From Furfurilactobacillus rossiae DSM 15814 (GTDB lineage Bacteria; Bacillota; Bacilli; Lactobacillales; Lactobacillaceae), in the NCBI RefSeq assembly GCF_000428925.1, contig NZ_AUAW01000001.1, positions 124,001 to 188,000 of the forward strand: a stretch of 64,000 nt of DNA, read 5' to 3'. Numbering within the stretch: the first letter of the stretch is position 1; every line of letters begins with the position of its first letter. Of this stretch, positions 47,025-55,271 are shown in pieces. Made by a program: the position numbers and the translations under genes. A model generated the notes under the pieces. It was not told where the DNA came from. It worked only from the letters and a program-made list of their open reading frames with translations, and ran no database searches.

Positions 47025-47901
47025 ACAATTACGTAGTTTCGAACAAGAATATGTGCCAAAAATTAATCAACTATTGGATGAAAAATTAGCTACTAGTGCT
47101 AATCAGCCGTTGCTAGGTCAATCAATGGCTTATTCCGTTAAGGCCGGTGGCAAACGGTTACGCCCATTATTGACGTTGGCGGCAATCGTGAGTTTGAATA
47201 AAGAAATTACGTCAGCTGAAATGCAAGCAGCGGTGGCCGTCGAGTTATTGCACACGTACTCGTTGATCCATGACGATTTGCCAGCAATGGATAATGATGA
47301 TTTACGTCGTGGTCAATCAACAAATCATAAAGTGTTTGGCGAGGACATTGCTATCTTGGCCGGTGATGGACTTCAGGCCTTGGCCTTTGACTGGCTAGCG
47401 ACAGCACCGTTAGATGCCTCAATCACAATTCGGTTGGTGCAAAAATTAGCTGTCGCGGCGGGTCCTAAAGGAATGGTTGCAGGCCAGGTGGAAGACGTTT
47501 CGACTACTGGCAAGCGAATTCCGTTGGTTCAATTACAAGCATTGCACAAACGTAAAACGGGTGCACTCTTGGAATACGCGGTTATGGCGGGCGCCACCAT
47601 GGGCCACGCAACAGCTGAACAAAGTCAACATTTTGCTCGTTTCGGCGCAGCGTTTGGTTTGGCATTTCAAATTTATGATGATATTTTAGATGAAACTGCA
47701 ACGGCCGAGCAGCTCGGCAAGACGCCCAATAAGGATGAGGTTGAGGGTAAAAACACCTATCCACGGTTGATTGGGTTACCTGCTGCACGGCAAGCGTTAA
47801 ACGCCAGTATTGAGGATGCACGACAGGCCTGTGATGCCTTGTTAGACAGTGGTGTCGATGGAAACATCCTTAGCGCGTTCTTGAGCTATTTTGAGGGTTA
47901 G
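47017..47901 (+). CDS. ispA: Farnesyl diphosphate synthase (polyprenyl synthetase)
   Basis: Makes farnesyl-PP for undecaprenol synthesis. The first Asp-rich motif is [10 protein letters not shown] and the second DDILDETA. 294 residues. ATG at 47017 overlaps the end of xseB, indicating coupling. Confidence 0.95.
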   Translation: MNKQLRSFEQEYVPKINQLLDEKLATSANQPLLGQSMAYSVKAGGKRLRPLLTLAAIVSLNKEITSAEMQAAVAVELLHTYSLIHDDLPAMDNDDLRRGQSTNHKVFGEDIAILAGDGLQALAFDWLATAPLDASITIRLVQKLAVAAGPKGMVAGQVEDVSTTGKRIPLVQLQALHKRKTGALLEYAVMAGATMGHATAEQSQHFARFGAAFGLAFQIYDDILDETATAEQLGKTPNKDEVEGKNTYPRLIGLPAARQALNASIEDARQACDALLDSGVDGNILSAFLSYFEG

Positions 47902-47915
47902 AAAGGGAAAAACAC

Positions 47916-48734
47916 ATGGAAAAACAACGTGTCGACATCCTGCTTGTTGAGCAGGGAGTATTCACGTCTCGTGAGCAGGCCAAACGGGCAGTCATGGCCG
48001 GTGAGGTGCTGGGAAAAAACGAAGAACGATTAGATAAACCGGGAGAGCGAATTCCGACAGATACGGAATTGCATATTAAAGGCAATCCGATGCCGTACGT
48101 GAGCCGAGGCGGTTTTAAATTGGCCAAGGCACTTAAAGTGTTTAACATTGACGTCACAGGCCAAACGGTGCTAGACATCGGTTCTTCCACGGGTGGTTTC
48201 ACTGATGTCATGTTGCAAAATGGTGCTGTCCGTTCATATGCGCTAGACGTTGGTAGCAATCAGCTGGTGTGGAAGTTACGCGAAGATCCACGTGTCGTTG
48301 TTATGGAGCACACGAATTTCCGTTATTCAAAACCGGCGGACTTTACCTTTGGTCGGCCAACGTTTGCAAGTATTGACGTATCCTTTATTTCATTACATCT
48401 CATCTTACCTAACTTGAAATCAATTTTGCGGCCTCAAGGCGAAGTGGTTGCGTTGATTAAACCACAATTCGAGGCAGGTAAAAATAATGTTGGTAAACAC
48501 GGCATTGTTAAAGATCCAAGCGTGCATGAATCAGTTCTGAATGATATTGTTTCCTTTGCCTTGGCAACAGGTTATTCTGTGACAGGACTGGATTTTTCAC
48601 CAATTAAGGGTGGCGAAGGAAACATCGAGTTCTTGATCCATCTTGTGAATACAGACGGAGAGGGGAAACTGTCGCCAAATGTGTCCGTGAAGGAAACGTT
48701 GACGTCAGCGTATGCCCAACTGAATCAAAAGTAG
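47916..48734 (+). CDS. TlyA/YqxC-family rRNA 2'-O-methyltransferase
   Basis: An N-terminal S4 RNA-binding domain (about 5-65) and an FtsJ-like methyltransferase with SAM motif DIGSSTGGFTDVML. 272 residues. TlyA enzymes methylate 16S and 23S rRNA; targets in Firmicutes are less certain. Conserved position between ispA and argR. Confidence 0.93.
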   Translation: MEKQRVDILLVEQGVFTSREQAKRAVMAGEVLGKNEERLDKPGERIPTDTELHIKGNPMPYVSRGGFKLAKALKVFNIDVTGQTVLDIGSSTGGFTDVMLQNGAVRSYALDVGSNQLVWKLREDPRVVVMEHTNFRYSKPADFTFGRPTFASIDVSFISLHLILPNLKSILRPQGEVVALIKPQFEAGKNNVGKHGIVKDPSVHESVLNDIVSFALATGYSVTGLDFSPIKGGEGNIEFLIHLVNTDGEGKLSPNVSVKETLTSAYAQLNQK

Positions 48735-48748
48735 AGGGTGGAGCGTTC

Positions 48749-49204
48749 ATGAAAAAACGGGAACGGCAGGCAATCATTCGGCGCGTTATCGTTAATAATG
48801 CTGTTCATACACAGACGGAATTAGTGCTTTTGTTAGACCGAGAGGGGCTTGACGTTACACAAGCAACGATCTCGCGAGATATTACTGAGATGCAATTGAT
48901 CAAGGTGCCTGACGAAAATGGGCACACGTATTACACGTTTTCTACTGATCGGCCAATTGATGGTGAGAGTAAGTTGCGGCGAAACTTAAACGGCAATGTT
49001 ATTGACATGACTATTAATAATCAGTTTTGTTTGCTTAATGTACTGCCGGGAAACGGTCCGGTTATTGCTAGTTTAATCAAACAGATGAATTATGATGAGG
49101 TTTTTGGCGTGTTAAGTGATGACAGTACCGTTTTGATTATTGCTTCAACGATTGATCATGCTGTGGAAGTCCGTTCAAGACTGGCTGAGTTGGGTGCGGA
49201 GTAA
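48749..49204 (+). CDS. argR: ArgR-family arginine regulator
   Basis: 151 residues. N-terminal winged helix (VTQATISRDITEMQLIKV) and C-terminal hexamerisation and arginine-binding domain (GNGPVIASLI; SDDSTVLIIA). The usual GTDD-type ligand pair reads SDDS, a common variant. In this position it is the AhrC/ArgR homologue that precedes recN in Firmicutes. Confidence 0.93.
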   Translation: MKKRERQAIIRRVIVNNAVHTQTELVLLLDREGLDVTQATISRDITEMQLIKVPDENGHTYYTFSTDRPIDGESKLRRNLNGNVIDMTINNQFCLLNVLPGNGPVIASLIKQMNYDEVFGVLSDDSTVLIIASTIDHAVEVRSRLAELGAE

Positions 49205-49261
49205 GTTAAGTTTTAGAAATACCATGATAGGGTCCCTAAATGAGGGCTTAAGGAGCAAGGA

Positions 49262-50968
49262 ATGCTACAGGAATTATCCATTAAGAACTTTGCAATTATT
49301 GAAAAATTGAATATTGCTTTTGATGATGGAATGAGTGTTCTGACTGGTGAAACAGGTGCAGGTAAATCCATCATTATTGACGCCGTTGGTTTACTGGCCG
49401 GTGGCCGCGCTTCCGTTGACTTTATTCGTAAAGGGGCAACTAAAGCGTCGATACAGGGATTATTCGTGCTACCAAAGTCTTCTGTCACTTTTGAAGTGTT
49501 GTCAGACCTTGGTATTGATCATGCTGATCAACAAGTGGTTATCGATCGTGAACTGAATAAAAACGGGCATAATACTAGTCGAGTTAATGGCACATTAGTT
49601 AATACCACCACCCTCAAACGCATTGGGGAGACAATGGTCGATATTCATGGTCAAAACGAACATCAAGAATTAATGCAGCCAGAAAAGCACTTACAGTTGT
49701 TAGATGAGTACAAACCTAACGCCTTAGCTAAGTTGAAGCAATCGTATGCAGATAAATATGATGAATACCGGCGACTACGTAAGCTGGCAATTGACAAACG
49801 TGACCACGCCCAAGAATGGGCGCAGCGAGTTGATATGTTGACATTTCAGGTGCAAGAAATTGAAGATGCCAATCTGTCGCCTGATGAAGAGGACACGTTG
49901 ATTACAGAAAGAGATCGTTTGGCCAACTATCAAAAAATTGTGACAGCCTTAGAAAGTAGTCATGAAGCCATTGATGGTGGTGAAGATGGTTCAGCCCTGG
50001 ATCGCATTGGCGCCGCGATGGCATCCATGCAAGAAATTGCCACGTTAGATCCTGAGTATCAGGCATTATCTGACACGATTGCGAGTGCTTATTATGGCCT
50101 TCAGGATGCAACTAATGGTCTTTCTTCACAACTTGATAATCAGGAGTTTGATGAAGGACGTTTGGATGAAATCGAAGCACGTCTGGAGGTTATACACCAA
50201 TTAAAGCGCAAGTACGGGGATTCTGTACCCAAGGTGTTGGCCTACTTTGATAAAATCAAAGTTGAATTGGATCGTATGCAGGGTGATCAGGATGATGATC
50301 AGACACTGATGACTCAGTTAAATAAGGCCAAGACTGCGGTGCAAAAAGCAGGCAGTGAGCTTAGTGAAATGCGACAAAAATTGGCTAAGCAATTAGAAGA
50401 AGCTGTTCATGAACAGTTGAAGGCTCTCTATATGGAAAAGGCAGTTTTTAGCGTGCGGTTTTTGAAACATGAAGACACACCATTCTTTACGACTGGGATT
50501 GATAACGTTGAATTCTATATTCAAACAAACCCTGGTGAAGATCCCAAGCCATTGGCCAAAACGGCCTCTGGCGGAGAACTTTCGCGGATGATGCTGGCTT
50601 TGAAGACGATTTTTTCTGAAAACCAAGGTGTGACAAGTATTATTTTTGATGAGGTGGATACTGGTGTTTCAGGGCGGGTTGCTCAGGCCATTGCCGAGAA
50701 AATTATGGTAATTGGTCGCCACTCTCAAGTTTTGTGTATCACTCACTTACCACAAGTTGCTGCGATTGCGGATCATCAATTTTACATTCAGAAACAGATC
50801 AACAAAGGACGCACTAAGACCAGTGTTGATAAGTTGACAACTGCTAAACGGGTAACTGAACTAGCACGGATGTTGGCCGGTACGACTGTGACAAAATTGA
50901 CAACTGAACACGCCTCAGAGTTGTTGAAAATGGCAGATGCAGAAAAAAAGCAGTTAGCTGAATCATAA
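49262..50968 (+). CDS. recN: DNA repair protein RecN
   Basis: 568-residue SMC-like ATPase acting early in double-strand break repair. Walker A GETGAGKSI near the start, long coiled coil (about 160-370), signature SGGELSRMMLAL and Walker B IIFDEVDTGVSG. AAGGAGCAAGG precedes the ATG. No LexA box was seen upstream, so it is not clearly SOS-controlled here. Confidence 0.97.
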   Translation: MLQELSIKNFAIIEKLNIAFDDGMSVLTGETGAGKSIIIDAVGLLAGGRASVDFIRKGATKASIQGLFVLPKSSVTFEVLSDLGIDHADQQVVIDRELNKNGHNTSRVNGTLVNTTTLKRIGETMVDIHGQNEHQELMQPEKHLQLLDEYKPNALAKLKQSYADKYDEYRRLRKLAIDKRDHAQEWAQRVDMLTFQVQEIEDANLSPDEEDTLITERDRLANYQKIVTALESSHEAIDGGEDGSALDRIGAAMASMQEIATLDPEYQALSDTIASAYYGLQDATNGLSSQLDNQEFDEGRLDEIEARLEVIHQLKRKYGDSVPKVLAYFDKIKVELDRMQGDQDDDQTLMTQLNKAKTAVQKAGSELSEMRQKLAKQLEEAVHEQLKALYMEKAVFSVRFLKHEDTPFFTTGIDNVEFYIQTNPGEDPKPLAKTASGGELSRMMLALKTIFSENQGVTSIIFDEVDTGVSGRVAQAIAEKIMVIGRHSQVLCITHLPQVAAIADHQFYIQKQINKGRTKTSVDKLTTAKRVTELARMLAGTTVTKLTTEHASELLKMADAEKKQLAES

Positions 50969-51013
50969 GGTATAGTCGTTGGTCTGACGATATTTAAAAT
51001 TAAACGGAAATAA

Positions 51014-51078
51014 AAAGCACTTGCGTTAATAGTTCCTGATCAGATACTCAGGAACTATTAACGCAAGTGCTTTATTTT
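51014..51078. terminator. Bidirectional terminator with 26-bp perfect stem
   Basis: Perfect arms at 51014-51039 and 51048-51073, between recN and the convergent YolD-like gene. Confidence 0.93.
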
Positions 51079-51136
51079 ATACAACTGGTGTAATGTAATG
51101 TCATTCTTCAAATGCGCAATCAATAGTCGCTAAGGC

Positions 51137-51541
51137 TTAAGCAACCATCAAGCCGAAACAGATTTGACGAATTTGTTCTGGCAAAATTAAATAGGTTTTG
51201 CCAGTTGCGTGATTGGTAATTGTCAGAATGTCTTGGTCCTGCCTAAGCGTGCCAGTAACTGTCGTGAGTTTCTTGGCAAATGGGTTTGATGGCTGGTTTA
51301 ACATGATTGAGACAACAGCGTGCTGTTTCAGTGCACGATCGAGGTGGGCGATAATCACGTCAGACGAAAACTGTGGATGACGTAACGTATCGCCACGTTC
51401 TGCTGTGAAGAATTTCCTAATACGCTGACCAACAGAAAGATGACTATGGTTTGAAACAATCGATAAATGACGAATACTATGATGTATCGTTGATTTCGTC
51501 ATTACAGGGTTGATATAAGTATTTGGCATTAATTGTTCCAT
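51137..51541 (-). CDS. YolD-like protein, probably SOS-regulated
   Basis: 134 residues. The C-terminal half (about 70-130) has the YolD pattern: HAVVSIMLNQP, then TVTGTLRQDQDILTI and a final LPEQIRQI. YolD-like proteins often accompany Y-family polymerases (UmuC/ImuB). No polymerase gene is adjacent. GGAGG precedes the ATG. Its promoter spacer contains a LexA-type box. The family call is by pattern and is moderate. Confidence 0.7.
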   Translation of the reverse strand: MEQLMPNTYINPVMTKSTIHHSIRHLSIVSNHSHLSVGQRIRKFFTAERGDTLRHPQFSSDVIIAHLDRALKQHAVVSIMLNQPSNPFAKKLTTVTGTLRQDQDILTITNHATGKTYLILPEQIRQICFGLMVA

Positions 51542-51637
51542 AGTCTTGGCCTCCGAAATTTCGTATCGCTCGCCATTAAGAAAATGACGAAAATAGTTGA
51601 ATTGTTTTTATAACGTTCGACAATTTGTTCGTGATAG

Positions 51638-51689
51638 CGAACGTCTGTTTGACTATTTATATTATACGAACACGCGTTCAAAAATGCAA
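51638..51689 (-). promoter_or_regulatory. LexA-boxed promoter of the YolD-like gene
   Basis: On the minus strand TTGCAT (51684-51689) and TATAAT (51661-51666) have 17-base spacing. CGAACACGCGTTCA (51667-51680) fills the spacer and matches the Gram-positive LexA consensus CGAACRNRYGTTYC at 13 of 14. A weaker copy, CGAACGTCTGTTTG (51638-51651), lies just after the start point. Confidence 0.75.
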
Positions 51690-51847
51690 ACATAAATTTC
51701 AATTCCGTTAACGAGCTTTTGCAAAGGGACACTTTTCACGCAAAAGTTTCTAAAACGGCGTATTTAGCGGCAAATGTCGTAGTTGAACGCTTGAAATTGA
51801 TGCAAAAAAAGTGCAAAATAATTGTTAAATTCTTTTTTAGGTTATAG

Positions 51848-52516
<669 letters not shown>

Positions 52517-52519
52517 ATT

Positions 52520-52762
52520 ATGATTTTATATCCATCAGTAGATAAGCTTTTAAAGAAAGTTGACTCACGTTATTCACTGATTATGTTGGCTTCCAAACGT
52601 GCACATGAGTTAGACGCTGGTGCCCAGGAATTGCTACCACATTATCAATCAGTTAAGTCTGTCGGCAAGGCACTTGAAGAGGTTGAGGCTGGTGAAGTCA
52701 CAATTGATCCCGATCATGAAGAAGACTTGGGTACATCAACACCTAAACCAACTGTTCAATAA
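52520..52762 (+). CDS. rpoZ: RNA polymerase omega subunit
   Basis: 80 residues, [20 protein letters not shown] start with the LASKRAHEL helix. Three bases after gmk, and a hairpin terminator follows. In many Firmicutes priA comes next; here a 5.6-kb block intervenes. Confidence 0.95.
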   Translation: MILYPSVDKLLKKVDSRYSLIMLASKRAHELDAGAQELLPHYQSVKSVGKALEEVEAGEVTIDPDHEEDLGTSTPKPTVQ

Positions 52763-52827
52763 TGGTGTTCTTTAAAAAGAGCATTAAGAAACAAATTCAG
52801 TTTAAAAATTAATTCTTAACACACGAT

Positions 52828-52864
52828 GATTCTATTCCTAAATTGTAGGAATAGGGTCATTTTA
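52828..52864 (+). terminator. Terminator after rpoZ
   Basis: GATTCTATTCCTA pairs with TAGGAATAGGGTC (wobbles) around AATTG, followed by ATTTTAG. The rest of 52865-53096 shows a TTGACT-GGAGGG-AGTCAA dyad (53015-53032) but no gene. Confidence 0.65.
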
Positions 52865-53096
52865 GTTTCGGCGTTTTTTTAAATGAACATTACTGTTGTC
52901 TTAGCCTTTCAAATTAGCACTGCTGCTATCTGTCACTTTAAGGTCTAATAAACCATGGGCAAGAATTCTGTTTTCAGTCACTGACAATTCGCAAATAAGA
53001 GACTTCAAAAAATCTTGACTGGAGGGAGTCAAACAATGCCATTTTTTCCAGAATGCGCTATGCTTAAGGGGTAGTGAAAACGAGGGGGTTGTTCTC

Positions 53097-53882
53097 ATGA
53101 ACACGGAAATTAAAGCAGTTGTTTTTTTTGATTTAGATGGAACACTGTTTGATGATCAAAAAAATGTCCTGCCTGAAAGTATTGCCGCAATAAAGGAAAT
53201 GCAGCAACACGATATTTTGCCAGTGATTGCAACAGGTCGTAACATCTTTGAGATTCAGGACGTATTGGATGAAACAGGCATTGACACGGTGGTTAGCGCC
53301 AATGGTTCGTACGTTCAGTATCGTGGTAAAGAGTTATTCCGCGAAGCAATTGATCAATCGCTTATCGAATCGTTCACAGCGTTTGCAAATGAACAGGGTG
53401 ACGCGGTTGCTTATTACAACAATCAAGGTTTTGCGTTGACCAAGACAACGGATGATATCGTTAACAACTATAAGGCACTGCGCTTATCGATTACGGTGGA
53501 CCCAGAATATTACCTTAAGCATCCCATTAACTTCTTAAATGTGTTTAATCGTGACAAGGAAGATCTCTATAACGAACATTTTGCGGGTCAATTAACCTTG
53601 GTGCGAAATAATCCAGTTTGTTTGGATACTATGAAGAGCGGTGTTACAAAACGAAGTGGGTTAGAGAAATTGCTTCAACAGGCACATTTGGAAGGTATTC
53701 ATACTTATGCCTTTGGGGATGAATTAAACGATCTTGAGATGTTTGCTAGCGTTGATACAGCTATTGTTATGGGAAATGGTAACCCCCGTGATAAAAAAGT
53801 CGCCGATTACATTACTACGACGAACACCACGGATGGAATCGTTAACGGGTTGAGGCACTATCAACTCATCGCGAGTAAATGA
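53097..53882 (+). CDS. Cof-type HAD hydrolase
   Basis: 261 residues, HAD type IIB. Motif I FFDLDGTLFDD, motif II in VIATGRN, motif IV in FGDELNDLEMF. Such enzymes dephosphorylate sugar phosphates or flavin nucleotides. Substrate unknown. GAGGGGG precedes the ATG. The YbhB gene follows within 40 bases. Confidence 0.92.
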   Translation: MNTEIKAVVFFDLDGTLFDDQKNVLPESIAAIKEMQQHDILPVIATGRNIFEIQDVLDETGIDTVVSANGSYVQYRGKELFREAIDQSLIESFTAFANEQGDAVAYYNNQGFALTKTTDDIVNNYKALRLSITVDPEYYLKHPINFLNVFNRDKEDLYNEHFAGQLTLVRNNPVCLDTMKSGVTKRSGLEKLLQQAHLEGIHTYAFGDELNDLEMFASVDTAIVMGNGNPRDKKVADYITTTNTTDGIVNGLRHYQLIASK

Positions 53883-53920
53883 TGCCGATAAAAAACATTC
53901 AGAAAGGGAGCAGCAGATTC

Positions 53921-54430
53921 ATGAAGATTGAAATTCCAACTGAAAATGGGTACATTGGTGACCGTTATAGTCGACATGCGCAACCGGACGAAATGTACTC
54001 AGGCCAACCGGTGATTTCATTTCCGATGACGTTCACTGATCTACCAGCAGGTGCAAAAACCGTTGCATGGACACTGTTAGATGATGATGCGATTCCTGTT
54101 TCAGGATTTACGTACATTCACTGGATTGGGGCTAATCTGTCTGCTGATCACGCCAAACTTAAAGAGGATGCCAGCCGTCGTGAAGGTGAAGCCTTTGTTC
54201 AAGGCAATAATAGTACGGCAGGTGGCCTGATTCATCAAACTGATCCGGCGATTACACGGCATTACGTTGGTCCAACGCCGCCAAACGGTGATCATGTCTA
54301 TACCGTCACAGGTTACGCTTTAGATACCACATTGCCGTTGCAAAACGGTTATTGGTTAAATGAGTTTTATCGGGCAATTAAGGGTCACGTTTTAGAGACT
54401 ACCAAGACAACATTTCTTGGGCGTTCTTAA
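53921..54430 (+). CDS. YbhB/YbcL-family (PEBP-like) protein
   Basis: 169 residues of the phosphatidylethanolamine-binding protein fold: SFPMTFTDLPAGAKTVAWTLLDDDA, HWIGANLS, and YVGPTPPNGDHVYTVTGYALD, each split over the fold's ligand-site strands. AAAGGGA before ATG 53921. Biochemical role unknown. Confidence 0.9.
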   Translation: MKIEIPTENGYIGDRYSRHAQPDEMYSGQPVISFPMTFTDLPAGAKTVAWTLLDDDAIPVSGFTYIHWIGANLSADHAKLKEDASRREGEAFVQGNNSTAGGLIHQTDPAITRHYVGPTPPNGDHVYTVTGYALDTTLPLQNGYWLNEFYRAIKGHVLETTKTTFLGRS

Positions 54431-54466
54431 TAGGTGCAGCTTTTGTTTTATGTTCTAATGATAATC

Positions 54467-54507
54467 AAAAAACGACTTATCGATTATGAAATCGGTAAGT
54501 CGTTTTT
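54467..54507. terminator. Bidirectional terminator
   Basis: A stem of about 18 bases, AAAAACGACTTATCGATT with its complement, between YbhB and the convergent pgmB. Confidence 0.9.
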
Positions 54508-54539
54508 GAAACTTATTATCTTGCATTAATTTGAGTCGA

Positions 54540-55214
54540 CTAATTGTCCATTTGTGCTTTGATATTATCAAGGGTTAATGCACTGGTGTCGGCAAAAATA
54601 ACATTAGCGGCACTTAGTTCTTGTTTATCGCCAATTCCAATAGAGGTTTCGTTAGCGGCATTGATACTGGCCACTCCGGCCGCAGCATCTTCCACACCGG
54701 CACAAACAGATGGATCCAAGCCAAGAATTTCTGCGCCCCGGGTGTAGATTTCTGGATCAGGTTTGCCCTTACTCAAAGTAGCAGGGTCAACAATTTTGGT
54801 AAAGTAGTCGGACAAACCAATATGACCTAAAATAGTTGGTGCATTCTTTGAGGCAGAAGCCAAGGAAATCTGGTAACCATTGGCGATCAAATCATCTAAA
54901 AACTCCTTAATACCGGGGAAGACGTCATTAGGTGTCATGTTTTTGATGAGTGACAGATAATTGTCATTTTTCTTTGTTGCATAGGCAACTTTTTCTTCCG
55001 GGGTATAGTCATTTTCTTTACCACCGGCCTTTAAAATCATTTCCAAGGAATCCATCCGGGAAACGCCTTTTAAGCCGTTGGCCAGCTCTTCGGTCCAGGT
55101 CACACCAAGTTCGTCAGCTAGTTGATGCCACGCTTGTCCGTGGTACTTTGCTGTACCAGTAATTACGCCATCCAAATCAAAAATAAATCCCTTTAAATCC
55201 GCAAACTTTGTCAT
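54540..55214 (-). CDS. pgmB: Beta-phosphoglucomutase
   Basis: 224-residue HAD enzyme converting beta-glucose-1-phosphate to glucose-6-phosphate. Nucleophile motif FIFDLDGVITGTAKYHG, KGVSRMDSLE, SLASASKNAPTIL and the GVEDAAAGVASINAA block. Start at 55214 has CGGAGGTT upstream. Follows the GH65 phosphorylase, whose product it uses. Confidence 0.95.
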   Translation of the reverse strand: MTKFADLKGFIFDLDGVITGTAKYHGQAWHQLADELGVTWTEELANGLKGVSRMDSLEMILKAGGKENDYTPEEKVAYATKKNDNYLSLIKNMTPNDVFPGIKEFLDDLIANGYQISLASASKNAPTILGHIGLSDYFTKIVDPATLSKGKPDPEIYTRGAEILGLDPSVCAGVEDAAAGVASINAANETSIGIGDKQELSAANVIFADTSALTLDNIKAQMDN

Positions 55215-55271
55215 TAATAAAACCTCCGCAAAATAATTTTTAATTTTGATGATTCGTTTGAACGCCTGCAA

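Noticed and set aside
53015-53032. TTGACT-GGAGGG-AGTCAA dyad as promoter or operator
   Set aside because: No suitable -10 stands at the right distance and the centre resembles a ribosome binding site; meaning unclear.
52901-53104. Minus-strand 67-codon open frame in rpoZ-HAD gap
   Set aside because: No ribosome binding site, no family likeness, and it overlaps the HAD gene start.
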